Positions 35,254 to 43,697 of a stretch of DNA of 64,000 nucleotides are shown here, in pieces. The translations under genes were made by a program, and so were the position numbers. Below the pieces are notes generated by a model. That model did not search any database, was not told the DNA's origin, and worked only from the letters and a program-made list of their open reading frames with translations. Origin of the DNA: Halobacterium litoreum (lineage in GTDB: Archaea; Halobacteriota; Halobacteria; Halobacteriales; Halobacteriaceae). The DNA is taken from assembly GCF_021233415.1 (NCBI RefSeq), contig NZ_CP089466.1, forward strand, positions 124,001 through 188,000, written 5' to 3'. Each line of letters opens with the position of its first letter. The first letter of the stretch is position 1.

Positions 35254-36180
35254 ATGGCTAGCTTCAGCGAGATGGACGTCGACACCATCTGGATGGACGG
35301 CGAATTCCGCGACTGGGAGGACGCCCAAGTCCACGTACTCACTCACGCGCTCCACTACGGCAGCGGCGTCTTCGAGGGCGTCCGCGCGTACGACACCGAC
35401 AACGGCCCCGCCATCTTCCGCTGGGAGGAACACCTCGACCGCCTCTACGAGTCCTGCAAGCCCTACGACCTCGAAATCGAGTACACGCCCGAGGAACTCA
35501 CCGAGGCCACCGAGGAACTCCTCGACCGCCAGGACCTCGCGTCCTGTTACATCCGCCCCATCGCGTACTACGGCTACGAGAGCCTCGGCGTCTCCCCCGG
35601 CGACTGCCCGACCGACGTCACCATCGCCGCGTGGCCGTGGGGCGCCTACCTCGGCGAGGACGCCCTCCAGAACGGCGTCGAAGTGATGGTGTCCTCGTGG
35701 CGCAAGCACGCCTCCAGCCAGATTCCCACGAACGCCAAGACCACCGGCCTCTACGTCAACAGCATGCTCGCCGGCGAGGAAGCCCGCCGCAACGGCTTCA
35801 CCGAGGCCATCGTCCTCAACAAGGAAGGCAACGTCGCGGAAGGCCCCGGCGAGAACATCTTCCTCGTGCGCGACGACGAGATTTACACGCCCGGCCTCTC
35901 CGAGAGCATCCTCGACGGCATCACCCGCGACACCGTCATCACGCTCGCCGAGGAGCGCGGCTACACCGTCCACGACGACGTCTCCATCTCGCGGGGCGAA
36001 CTCCACACCGCCGACGAACTGTTCTTCACCGGCTCCGCCGCCGAAGTCACGCCCATCCGCAAGGTCGACAACGTCGAAATCGGCTCCGGCACCCGCGGCC
36101 CGGTCACCGAGGAACTCCAGTCCGCGTTCTTCGACATGGTGGAAGCCGGCGACCGCGAAGAGTGGTTCCACTACGTCTGA
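35254..36180 (+). CDS. ilvE: Branched-chain amino acid aminotransferase
   Basis: PLP fold-type IV aminotransferase for the last step of Val/Leu/Ile synthesis. The 308-residue product starts at the ATG at 35254 (MASFSEMDVDTIWMDGEF). HALHYGSGVFEGVRAYD, IRPIAYYGYESLGVSPGDCP, the catalytic-lysine region IPTNAKTTGLYVNSML, and NVAEGPGENIFLVRD with GSAAEVTPIRKVD are visible. Length is normal. It is divergent from the OsmC gene. Confidence 0.94.
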   Translation: MASFSEMDVDTIWMDGEFRDWEDAQVHVLTHALHYGSGVFEGVRAYDTDNGPAIFRWEEHLDRLYESCKPYDLEIEYTPEELTEATEELLDRQDLASCYIRPIAYYGYESLGVSPGDCPTDVTIAAWPWGAYLGEDALQNGVEVMVSSWRKHASSQIPTNAKTTGLYVNSMLAGEEARRNGFTEAIVLNKEGNVAEGPGENIFLVRDDEIYTPGLSESILDGITRDTVITLAEERGYTVHDDVSISRGELHTADELFFTGSAAEVTPIRKVDNVEIGSGTRGPVTEELQSAFFDMVEAGDREEWFHYV

Positions 36181-36354
36181 GACGGCGGTCTCGACGCCGG
36201 CTCAGCGCCGGCCGGTAGTTCCGGATTGTTCGCTCTCGCGGTCTGTTCTTCTCTGCCAGTCGCGCCGCGCTCTCGGTGGAAACGCCAGCCGAGACGGCGC
36301 AGAACTGGACAGTGCCGTAAAGGCCATTTACTGGCATGGTTGTGTTCCGTTTGC

Positions 36355-37716
36355 ATGCTACAAGGACTCCCACTAGTACTGCTACTCGTCGCAGCGGTGG
36401 CGTTCATCATCGTCGCCACTGCGAAACTGGATCTGCACGCATTTCTCGCACTTCTCATCGCCGCCTACGTGACCGGGCTCGCCGCGGGACTCGACCCGGC
36501 GCGGGCAGCCACGCTGGTGACAGACGGATTCGGCGGCATCCTCGGCTACATCGGCATCGTCATCATCGCCGGGACGATCATCGGCACCTGTCTCGAACGC
36601 TCCGGCGCCGCGATCGTCATCGCGGAGACGATTCTCGACTACGTCGGCGAAGAGCACACGACGAAAGTGATGGCTATTACGGGGAGTTTCGTCTCCATCC
36701 CGGTGTTCTGTGACTCCGGGTTCGTCATTCTCTCCGGACTGAACCGGTCGCTCGCCGAGCGCTCCGGGCTCTCGCTGTCGACGCTCGCCGTCGCGCTCGC
36801 CGGCGGACTCTACGTCACGCACGTGTTCGTCCCGCCGACGCCCGGTCCCATCGCCGCTGCCGGGATCATCGGCGCGGACATCGGCCTCGTCATGCTCGCG
36901 GGCATCATCGTCAGCGCACCGATCGTCTTCGTCGCCGCAATCTGGGCCGACAGAGTCGCGTCGAACTACCACATCGACCCCAATCCGGAGATGACGATCG
37001 ACGAAATCAAAGACGAGTACGGGACGATGCCGTCGCGCGCCGCGTCGTTCGCTCCGCTGGTCGTCCCGATTGCGCTCATCGCGCTCGGCTCCGTCGCCGC
37101 CTACCCCGAAGCGCAGAACCCCGAAATCATCACCGGGACGCTCCAGCGCTGGCTGCTGTTCCTCGGTGACCCCGCGGTCGCGCTGCTCGTCGGCGCGTTC
37201 GTCGCCTTCGGTATCGTGCCCGACTTCGACAGCAGCGTCACGGACGAGTGGGTCTCCGACGGCATCGAGAACGCCGCAGTCATCCTCGCGGTGACCGGCG
37301 CGGGCGGCGCGTTCGGCGAAGTGCTCGCCGCGCTGCCACTCGAGAGTTTCATCACCGACACGCTGGGCGGCCTCGGAATCGGGCTGTTCGCCGCGTTCGT
37401 CATCGCCGCCGCGATGAAGTCCGCACTCGGCTCCTCGACGGTCGCGATTCTGACCACGGCCAGCCTCGTCGCGCCGCTGCTCGGGTCGCTCGGCCTGAAC
37501 ACCGAACTCGGCCAAGTGTTCGCCGTCCTCGCAATCGGTGCGGGTAGCATGACCGTCAGCCACGCCAACGACTCCTACTTCTGGATCATCACGGAGTTCT
37601 CCGACATGGAGACGGCGACGGCCTACCAGGTCTGGACGCTCGCGACGCTGGTGCTCGGCGTCTCGAGTATCCTCTGGATCGTCGTCCTCCGGAACGCGGC
37701 GGGCCTGGTCTTCTAG
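36355..37716 (+). CDS. GntP-family gluconate/glycerate permease
   Basis: Organic-acid:H+ symporter of 453 residues with 12-14 hydrophobic segments. GntP motifs are clear: SIPVFCDSGFVILSGLNRSLA (near 115-135), YVTHVFVPPTPGPIAAAG (near 155-172) and GAGSMTVSHANDSYFWI (near 400). The next, convergent gene is a glycerate 2-kinase, so D-glycerate is a reasonable substrate, but gluconate cannot be excluded. ATG at 36355 follows a TATA-like ccatttactgg by about 25 nt; upstream in-frame sequence is not membrane-like. Confidence 0.9.
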   Translation: MLQGLPLVLLLVAAVAFIIVATAKLDLHAFLALLIAAYVTGLAAGLDPARAATLVTDGFGGILGYIGIVIIAGTIIGTCLERSGAAIVIAETILDYVGEEHTTKVMAITGSFVSIPVFCDSGFVILSGLNRSLAERSGLSLSTLAVALAGGLYVTHVFVPPTPGPIAAAGIIGADIGLVMLAGIIVSAPIVFVAAIWADRVASNYHIDPNPEMTIDEIKDEYGTMPSRAASFAPLVVPIALIALGSVAAYPEAQNPEIITGTLQRWLLFLGDPAVALLVGAFVAFGIVPDFDSSVTDEWVSDGIENAAVILAVTGAGGAFGEVLAALPLESFITDTLGGLGIGLFAAFVIAAAMKSALGSSTVAILTTASLVAPLLGSLGLNTELGQVFAVLAIGAGSMTVSHANDSYFWIITEFSDMETATAYQVWTLATLVLGVSSILWIVVLRNAAGLVF

Positions 37717-39053
37717 GCGACGACCAGCACCCGCAGGTCGTTCAGATTCGTGCCGGTCGGGCCCGTCAGCACGAGCGCGTCCCGAGATTCGAGGTACGGA
37801 TACACGTCGTTCGCCGCGAGCGCATCCCGTGCCACCTCGGGGTCCTCGACGGTCGTCCCGTCGACCAGTGCGCCCGCCGCGTCGGTCGCACCGTCGATTC
37901 CGTCGGTGTCGACGGCCGCGACCGTGACTTCGACGTCGCTGTCCTCGCCGCTGTCACGGAGACCGAGCGCCGCGCTCGTCGCGAACTCCTGGTTCGGGCC
38001 GCCCGACCCGTCCCCGCGAATCGTCACCGTCGTCTCACCGCCGGACAGCAGTACAGCCGGCGGCGAAACCGGCGTGCCGGTCGCCCGCATTTCCTCCGCG
38101 ACGGCGACGTGTGTCGTCGCCGCTTCGCGGGCCTCACCGCGAACCCGCGAGGAGAGCACGAGCGTCTCGTAGCCGCGCTCGGCCGCCGTCTCCCGCGCCG
38201 CCTCGAGTACGGTCATCCCGTCGGCGACGACGTGGTTCGAGGCGGCCGCGAGCGCCGCGTCGTCCGCGCTCGGCGTCTCGTCGATTTCGCCGGCGGCGCC
38301 GCGCTCGAGGCGGGCCGTGACGGCGTCGGGCGCGTCGATTCCATAGCGACTGAGGACCGCGAGGGCGTCGTCGAACGTCGACTCGTCGGGAGCGACGGGT
38401 CCGCTCGCGATTACGCTCAGGTCGTTCCCGACGACGTCGCTGAGGACGAGGGAGACGACCGTCGCGGGGGCGGCGCGACGAGCCAACTGGCCGCCCTTCA
38501 GCGCAGAGAGGTGTTTACGGACCGCGTTGATTTCGTGGATGTCGGCCCCGCTCGCGAGCAAGGCGTCGGTCGCGTCCTGGAGGTCGGCGAGCGAGACGTC
38601 CCCCGCCGGCGCAGCCATGAGCGCGCTGCCGCCGCCGGTAATCGCCGCGAGGACGAGCGTGTTCTCGTCCGCCGCGTCCGCCGCCGCGAGCAACGCTCGG
38701 GTCCCGTCGACGCCGCGCTCGCTCGGCACCGGATGGTCCCCCTCGCGGACCGTCACGCGCTCCGTGTCCGCGGGGTCGTCCGTGACGACGACGCCGCCGT
38801 CGAGCCTGTCGCCGAGGACCCCCTCGAGCGCGGCGGCGACGTGCGCCGCGGCGTTGCCGCCGCCGAGAACGACCAGTTCCTCGTACTCCCCGAGGTCGTA
38901 GGTCGCGCCGTCGATTCGGAGCGTGTCCCCGTCGAGTGCGACGGCGTCCCGGACCACCGTCCGAGGGTGCCCCGCCTCGATGCCGGCTTCGACGCACGCG
39001 AGTGCGGTTTCGCGCGCCTCGCTCGAGGCGAGGCGGTCGTCGTCCTCGATCAC
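37713..39053 (-). CDS. Glycerate 2-kinase (type II, MOFRL family)
   Basis: Phosphorylates D-glycerate to 2-phosphoglycerate, feeding lower glycolysis. The 446-residue product has the DUF4147 N-terminal part with VVLGGGNAAAHVAAAL and ITGGGSALMAAPAGDVSLAD, plus INAVRKHLSALKGGQLAR. The C-terminal MOFRL domain has LLSGGETTVTIRGDGSGGPN and VAAVDTDGIDGATDAAGALV. It is convergent with the GntP permease; the two stop codons share the palindrome CTAG. An upstream short frame overlaps its start by ATGA. Confidence 0.92.
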   Translation of the reverse strand: MIEDDDRLASSEARETALACVEAGIEAGHPRTVVRDAVALDGDTLRIDGATYDLGEYEELVVLGGGNAAAHVAAALEGVLGDRLDGGVVVTDDPADTERVTVREGDHPVPSERGVDGTRALLAAADAADENTLVLAAITGGGSALMAAPAGDVSLADLQDATDALLASGADIHEINAVRKHLSALKGGQLARRAAPATVVSLVLSDVVGNDLSVIASGPVAPDESTFDDALAVLSRYGIDAPDAVTARLERGAAGEIDETPSADDAALAAASNHVVADGMTVLEAARETAAERGYETLVLSSRVRGEAREAATTHVAVAEEMRATGTPVSPPAVLLSGGETTVTIRGDGSGGPNQEFATSAALGLRDSGEDSDVEVTVAAVDTDGIDGATDAAGALVDGTTVEDPEVARDALAANDVYPYLESRDALVLTGPTGTNLNDLRVLVVA

Positions 39054-39190
39054 GCGTCCGCCCCCACCGAGTCGGGCGTTTCCGTAGCGTCACTGGCGAC
39101 ACTCTGGCCGGAGACAGACACCCGGCCTCGCGTCACTAACCCGGTCGCAATCGAGCCGACAGTTCGGCCGCGGTGCCCTGTCACGTCCAT
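39050..39190 (-). CDS. Candidate 46-aa leader peptide ORF upstream of glycerate kinase
   Basis: On the minus strand a TATA-like TATTACTA (39212-39219) lies about 29 nt before an ATG at 39190. That ATG opens a 46-codon frame (MDVTGHRGRTVGSIATG...) whose stop overlaps the glycerate kinase start by ATGA. Promoter spacing and coupling look real, but the composition is only mildly halophilic and there is no known homologue. It could equally be a plain transcribed leader. The surrounding 270-bp gap (39054-39323) holds no other gene. Confidence 0.3.
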   Translation of the reverse strand: MDVTGHRGRTVGSIATGLVTRGRVSVSGQSVASDATETPDSVGADA

Positions 39191-39323
39191 AGCCGAACTA
39201 TCCGCTGGAACTAGTAATAGGCACGGTCTCGCCGAATCGACACGAGACGTGAGCGGTTTCACAGCGCCCACGGGGGATGCGCGAACGGCGACGAAATCGC
39301 GTACGACACGCGGTGCCGACGCC

Positions 39324-39920
39324 TCACTCGTCGCCGACGTACTCGTCGATGTCGTCCATGTCTGTCTCCTCCTTCCCGAACCCGGCGCTCAACACTCGCG
39401 TGAGCGCGCTCTCCACGCTCTCGTCCTCGTCGACGATGTCCTCGGGTTCGAGTTCGATGACGAACCCGGTGGTGATGTTCGGCGCGGTCGGCATGAACAC
39501 GACCTCGCGGCCGTCGTCGGTCGTCTTCCCGGTCTTGAACGCCGTCATCCGCATCCCCTCCCACGGCTCGATTTTCACCGGCTTCTGGAACTCCTCGGTG
39601 CTACTCGACAGGACGGTCTCGACGGCCATCTTCGAGGCGTTGTAGATGACGCGCAGAATCGGCAGGCGGTTGATGAGGTCGTCGATGAGGCCCTCGACGA
39701 TGCCGCCGACCGCGGTCCGCATCAGGTAGCCCACCGAGAACACCAGCAACACGAACACCAGAAGCGACAGCGCGACCGCGACCGCGGGGTCGTCGATGTT
39801 CGTCGCGAGCAACGCGAACTCCGCGACGAACCCGAACAGCCAGTAGATGACGTACAGCGTGACCAGAATCGGCACGAGCACGACGAGCCCGCTCGCGAAG
39901 TCCCGCTTCCACGAAGTCAT
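39324..39920 (-). CDS. DUF502 family membrane protein
   Basis: Protein of 198 residues from the ATG at 39920 (MTSWKRDFASGLVVLVP) with two transmembrane helices near residues 10-35 and 45-70. A conserved soluble part follows, with RLPILRVIYNASKMAVETVL, a FQKPVKIEPWEGMRMTAF stretch and MPTAPNITTGFVIELE. This is the typical DUF502 layout, whose function is unknown. The acidic C-terminal tail is haloarchaeal. It follows proline dehydrogenase by 47 nt on the same strand. Confidence 0.88.
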   Translation of the reverse strand: MTSWKRDFASGLVVLVPILVTLYVIYWLFGFVAEFALLATNIDDPAVAVALSLLVFVLLVFSVGYLMRTAVGGIVEGLIDDLINRLPILRVIYNASKMAVETVLSSSTEEFQKPVKIEPWEGMRMTAFKTGKTTDDGREVVFMPTAPNITTGFVIELEPEDIVDEDESVESALTRVLSAGFGKEETDMDDIDEYVGDE

Positions 39921-39967
39921 ACGCTCACCCACTGACGCAGAACGTATAGGGATTTCGAGGTCTCGCG

Positions 39968-40807
39968 CTACCGCCCGAGAACCGCCCGCAGCGCGAACAG
40001 CATGTTCTCCTTTCGCTCCATCGCGCGCCGGTAGAAGTACGAGAACCACTTCCCGCCGTAGGGCACGTACTGCCAGACCTCCACGCCCTCCGCCGCGAGG
40101 TTGTACTGCGCGTCGTCGCGCACCCCCATCAGCATCTGGACCTCGTAGTCGGTGCCGTACTCGTCGTGGAGTTCCTCGGCGTACGAAATCATCTCGGGGT
40201 CGTGACTCCCCACCGCCACGCCGTCCTCGAACTCCCGGAACATGTACTCGAGGTAGTCGCGGTACGCCTCGTTCACGCGCTCCTTTTGCTTGTACGCGAT
40301 GTCCTTCGGTTCGTCGTACGCGCCCTTCACGAGGCGGACCTTCCCCGGAAGGTCCGCGAGGCGTTCGAGGTCGTCCTCGGTGCGCTTGAGATTCGCCTGA
40401 ATGCACACGCCGACGCCGCCCCCGTACTCCGTCGTGAGGTCCTCGAACGCGTCCAGCGTGGCGTCCGTCGTCTCGTGGTCCTCCATGTCTATCCACGTGA
40501 ACACGCCGTGCTCGTCGGCGACCTCCACGATGCCTTCGAGGTTCTCGGCGAACACCTCGTCGCCCACGTCCAGCCCGATTTGGGACGGCTTCACCGAGAT
40601 GCAGGCGTCCACACCGCTGTGCCCGATGTCGGCCACGAGGTCGCGGTACGCCTTCGCGTCGTCGTCGGCCGGCGGGCGCTGCTCGTAGTGCTCGCCGAGC
40701 AGATTCAGAATCGCGTTCACGTCCCGGTCGTTCAAGTCCTCGACGTGTTCGAGGGCCTCCGCCGGCGACTCGCCGGCCACGAACCGGCTCGCGATGGGGG
40801 GAATCAT
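39968..40807 (-). CDS. Proline dehydrogenase (PutA/PRODH type)
   Basis: FAD-dependent proline oxidase, first step of proline catabolism to glutamate; electrons go to quinone. The 279-residue (beta-alpha)8 core includes ACISVKPSQIGLD, TWIDMEDHETTDATLDAF, VRLVKGAYDEPKDIAY and VAVGSHDPEMISYAEEL, ending with the PYGGKWFSYFYRRAMERKEN motif that carries the substrate arginines. It is a monofunctional length. No P5C dehydrogenase is adjacent. A perfect palindrome abuts the start codon, suggesting regulation. Confidence 0.94.
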   Translation of the reverse strand: MIPPIASRFVAGESPAEALEHVEDLNDRDVNAILNLLGEHYEQRPPADDDAKAYRDLVADIGHSGVDACISVKPSQIGLDVGDEVFAENLEGIVEVADEHGVFTWIDMEDHETTDATLDAFEDLTTEYGGGVGVCIQANLKRTEDDLERLADLPGKVRLVKGAYDEPKDIAYKQKERVNEAYRDYLEYMFREFEDGVAVGSHDPEMISYAEELHDEYGTDYEVQMLMGVRDDAQYNLAAEGVEVWQYVPYGGKWFSYFYRRAMERKENMLFALRAVLGR

Positions 40808-40822
40808 ACCTCAGACTGAGGT
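40808..40822. promoter_or_regulatory. Palindrome abutting the proline dehydrogenase start codon
   Basis: ACCTCAG-a-CTGAGGT has 7-bp perfect arms (40808-40814 and 40816-40822) and touches the ATG (40805-40807) directly. The minus-strand TATA-like GTTTAAGG (40831-40838) lies just upstream, so the palindrome covers the transcript start. This is the classical place for a repressor. The other side of the intergenic region is the carS promoter (TATA-like cttatttg, about 40862). Confidence 0.45.
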
Positions 40823-40893
40823 GCGACTTCCCTTAAACGACCCGCTCCCGGGAATCCGCGGCTTATTTGCGTCGCCCGCGTGCACCGACGCCC

Positions 40894-41439
40894 ATGAACC
40901 TCGCAGCCACCGTCGCCGTCGCGTTCTGGGCGATGCTCCCCGCGTACGTCCCGAACAACGCCGCGGTGCTCGCCGGCGGCGGCCGCCCCATCGACGGCGG
41001 CCGCACGCTCGGCGGCCGACGCGTCCTCGGCGACGGCAAGACGTGGCGCGGCACGCTCGTCGGCACGCTCGCCGGCGTCGCGCTCGCCGTCGCCCTCAAC
41101 GCCGTCGAACCCGCCGCAAGCGACGCACTCGGCGTCGCGCTCCCCGAGTTCCCGCCCGCCGCCATGGTCGCGCTCGCGTTCGGCGCGATGCTCGGCGACA
41201 TCCTCGCGTCCTTCCTGAAGCGACGGACGGGCCGCGAACGCGGCGCCGCCTTCCCCCTCGTCGACCAACTCGACTTCGTCGTCGTCTCCCTCACGCTCGC
41301 CGCGCTCGCCGCCCCCGCGTGGTTCGGCGACACCTTCACTCTCGACGTCCTCCTCGCCGTCCTCGTCCTCACCCCCGTCCTCCACGTCGCCACCAACGTG
41401 GCTGCGTACCTCCTCGGCCTGAAAAACGAGCCATACTAG
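40894..41439 (+). CDS. carS: CDP-archaeol synthase (CarS)
   Basis: Activates unsaturated archaetidic acid with CTP in membrane lipid synthesis. The 181-residue membrane protein from the ATG at 40894 has about five helices. [16 protein letters not shown] (near residues 48-63), [20 protein letters not shown] and [12 protein letters not shown] are the CarS/CDP-alcohol cytidylyltransferase-like motifs. It is divergent from proline dehydrogenase. Its TAG stop is followed immediately by the second copy of the structured repeat. Confidence 0.92.
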   Translation: MNLAATVAVAFWAMLPAYVPNNAAVLAGGGRPIDGGRTLGGRRVLGDGKTWRGTLVGTLAGVALAVALNAVEPAASDALGVALPEFPPAAMVALAFGAMLGDILASFLKRRTGRERGAAFPLVDQLDFVVVSLTLAALAAPAWFGDTFTLDVLLAVLVLTPVLHVATNVAAYLLGLKNEPY

Positions 41440-41609
41440 CCCACTTTTTGCGCTGCATCGGGGGCGCACAGCGCCCCCGATTCGGCAAAAACTTGGGGAA
41501 AAAGCGGCATCGGACCCCCTATCGGGGGTCCTCGCCGCCTGCGCTCGCTACGCTCGCGCAGTGAACTGCTTCGCTCGGGCTTTTCAAGCCGCTCGCTTGC
41601 GGATGCTCG
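41440..41609 (+). repeat. Composite structured repeat element, copy 2 (immediately after carS stop)
   Basis: In order from the carS stop: CCCACTTTTTGCGCTGC; perfect 11-bp hairpin 3 (ATCGGGGGCGC/GCGCCCCCGAT, 41457-41481); box TCGGCAAAAACTTGGGGAAA continuing AAGCGGC; hairpin 2 (GGACCCCC/GGGGGTCC, 41512-41531); hairpin 1 (CTGCGC/GCGCAG, 41539-41561); end box GCGGATGCTCG (41599-41609). The boxes match copy 1 (24171-24327, opposite strand) nearly base for base while hairpin arms differ but still pair. No coding frame is credible in it. Confidence 0.75.
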
Positions 41610-41660
41610 CGATAGAATCTCACCTTTTACGAGACACGCGGAAAGCCGAAATTCGAGGTC

Positions 41661-42164
41661 TCAGAGTGGTTTCTCGTACACGTAGCCGTCCACGTCGAGC
41701 AGTTCGTCGTGGTGGTCGCCGGCCCGCTCGTAGCCCTTCGCCTCGTAGAACGCGATGGTGTCGTCGTTCTCGGCCATCACCACGAGGTCGAGTGCGTCGT
41801 AGCCGGCGTCGCGGGCCGCGTCCTCGACGCGCGCGAGCAGTCGGCTCCCGACGCCCTCGCCCTGCCGGTCGGGGTGGACGTACAGCGACCCGAGCGTGTA
41901 GCCGTCGTCGCTCGGGACGCCGCTGGCGTACGCGACCACATCGTCGTCCTCGGCGACGAACGTCACGCTGTCGCCGGTACCGAATCGCTCGCGGAGGTCC
42001 TCGGGGTCGTAGTACGTCGCGAGGAACTCCTCGACGGCGTCGGCGCCGACGATATCGGCGTGGGCGTCGTGCCACGCCGCGTCCGCGACGCGGCGGACCG
42101 CCGTCGCGTCGTCCGGCGTCGCTTCGCGCAGTCGCACGCGAAGCGCTTCGCCGGCGTCTGACAT
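41661..42164 (-). CDS. GNAT-family N-acetyltransferase
   Basis: Acetyl-CoA-dependent acyltransferase of 167 residues. The CoA pyrophosphate loop [11 protein letters not shown] (near residues 98-108) follows the strand [11 protein letters not shown], and the C-terminal [19 protein letters not shown] motif is standard for GNAT motif B. The N-terminal [19 protein letters not shown] is the usual first helix. Substrate is unknown. It is divergent from pyrE across 56 bp. Confidence 0.9.
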   Translation of the reverse strand: MSDAGEALRVRLREATPDDATAVRRVADAAWHDAHADIVGADAVEEFLATYYDPEDLRERFGTGDSVTFVAEDDDVVAYASGVPSDDGYTLGSLYVHPDRQGEGVGSRLLARVEDAARDAGYDALDLVVMAENDDTIAFYEAKGYERAGDHHDELLDVDGYVYEKPL

Positions 42165-42220
42165 ACCGGTTTCGGCGGCGACCGGACGGTTTTTACTCGC
42201 CCGGCCCGCCCTCTCACCCG

Positions 42221-42745
42221 ATGGCGAACGACGACCTCATCCAGTCCCTCCGCGACGCGGACGCCGTGCAGTACGGCGAGTTCGAACTCTCGCACGGCGG
42301 CACGTCGGACTACTACGTGGACAAGTACCTCTTCGAGACCGACCCCGAGTGCCTGCGCGCAATCGCCGCGGCGTTCGCCGAGCGCATCGACGACGACACG
42401 AAACTGGGCGGCGTCGCGCTCGGCGGCGTCCCGCTCGCCGCGGCGACCGCCGTCGAGGCGGGCGTGCCCTACGTCATCGCGCGCAAGCAAGCCAAGGAGT
42501 ACGGCACCGGGAACCGAATCGAGGGCCGCCTCGACGAGGGCGAGGAGGTCGTCGTCGTGGAGGACATCGCGACGACCGGCCAGTCCGCCGTGGACGCCGT
42601 CGAAGCGCTCCGCGAGGCGGGCGCGGAAGTGAACCGCGCGCTGCTCGTGGTGGACCGCGAGGAGGGCGGGCGCGAACTGCTCGCGGAGCACGGCGTCGAG
42701 ATGGAGGCGCTCGTGACGGCCAGCGACCTGCTGGACGCCGAATAA
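42221..42745 (+). CDS. pyrE: Orotate phosphoribosyltransferase
   Basis: Forms OMP from orotate and PRPP in pyrimidine synthesis; 174 residues from the ATG at 42221. The PRPP-binding motif [21 protein letters not shown] is near residues 108-128. [18 protein letters not shown] near residue 20 matches the N-terminal hood, and the [17 protein letters not shown] flexible loop is present. A second PRTase-fold protein, gfcR, lies 163 nt downstream; the two should not be confused. Confidence 0.93.
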   Translation: MANDDLIQSLRDADAVQYGEFELSHGGTSDYYVDKYLFETDPECLRAIAAAFAERIDDDTKLGGVALGGVPLAAATAVEAGVPYVIARKQAKEYGTGNRIEGRLDEGEEVVVVEDIATTGQSAVDAVEALREAGAEVNRALLVVDREEGGRELLAEHGVEMEALVTASDLLDAE

Positions 42746-42853
42746 CGCTGTTATTCGAGTCAGCGGTCGCTGGCGCTCCCGCGGACGCCGAGTGACGAGG
42801 CCACTCGCGCCGGAGCGCCGTCCCACACCGCGAAGTGCGCGCGTTTGTGATTT

Positions 42854-42896
42854 GTTCCCACGAACGCGGATTCGCGGTATTCAAGTTTGTGGAAAC
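42854..42896. promoter_or_regulatory. Imperfect inverted repeat around the gfcR TATA box
   Basis: GTTCCCACGAAC (42854-42865) and GTTTGTGGAAAC (42885-42896) are complementary at 10 of 12 positions and spaced 31 bp centre to centre, about three helical turns. The TATA-like gtattcaa (about 42877-42884) lies between them. The geometry suggests autoregulation, but the binding protein is inferred. Confidence 0.4.
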
Positions 42897-42908
42897 GTGT
42901 GTATCTGC

Positions 42909-43622
42909 ATGAACCGAGCCGAGAAGGCCACGCTGCAGTTGCAGGCGGTCGCCGTCCTGCGGACGCTCAAGGAGACGCGCACCTACGACGAACTCTCCGC
43001 GGAGACCGGTCTCCCCGCGGGCGACCTGAACCGCTACGTGAACGGCCACGTCCTCCCGAGCGAGGACCGCGCCAGCGAGGTCGTCGGCGACGCCGGCGCC
43101 GACCTCCTGCGCGAGGAACTCACTGACCGCGTGCGCCTCGACGACGAGGGGTACGTCGACAACTCCGAGGTCGTCTTCGACCAGTCGTTCCTCGACTTGG
43201 TGGCGCCGGTCGCCGCCGAGACGTTCGACTTCGACCAGCCCGACGTGGTGCTCACCGCCGCCACCGACGGCATCACGCTCGCCGCGGCGCTCGCCTCCTA
43301 CTACGGCGCCCGGTGTGCGTACGCGAAGAAGTCCAAGGAGACCGCCGTCGAGGAGTTCATCGAGGCCCGCCAGCGCCTCGATTCGGGCATCGAACTGACC
43401 TACTACCTCCCGGCGTCGGCGCTCGACGCGGGCGACACCGTGCTCGTCGTGGACGACCTGATTCGCTCGGGCGAGACTCAGGAACTCCTCCTCGACATCG
43501 CGGCCGCCGCGGACGCCGACGTGACCGGCGTGTTCGCGCTCATCGCGGCCGGCGACGAGGGCGTCGAGCGCGCCCGCGACCTCACCGACGCCCCGGTCGG
43601 CGCGCTCGCGAACCTCGACTGA
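42909..43622 (+). CDS. gfcR: PRTase-fold transcriptional regulator of sugar metabolism GfcR
   Basis: Protein of 237 residues from the ATG at 42909. The N-terminal helix-turn-helix (RTYDELSAETGLPAGDLNRY, near 22-41) is fused to a phosphoribosyltransferase-fold domain with the intact PRPP loop TVLVVDDLIRSGETQELLL near residues 177-195. This layout is that of GfcR (PyrE2-like) of haloarchaea, which activates genes of semi-phosphorylative sugar breakdown and gluconeogenesis in response to metabolites. The symbol rests on domain order. The imperfect inverted repeat around its TATA may be its own operator. Confidence 0.85.
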   Translation: MNRAEKATLQLQAVAVLRTLKETRTYDELSAETGLPAGDLNRYVNGHVLPSEDRASEVVGDAGADLLREELTDRVRLDDEGYVDNSEVVFDQSFLDLVAPVAAETFDFDQPDVVLTAATDGITLAAALASYYGARCAYAKKSKETAVEEFIEARQRLDSGIELTYYLPASALDAGDTVLVVDDLIRSGETQELLLDIAAAADADVTGVFALIAAGDEGVERARDLTDAPVGALANLD

Positions 43623-43697
43623 GACCCACGACCCCCTACTTCTATGCACTGACGTGCAGTTCTCTCCCCGTCGAGAACGTGTTTGCACGCACGAACG

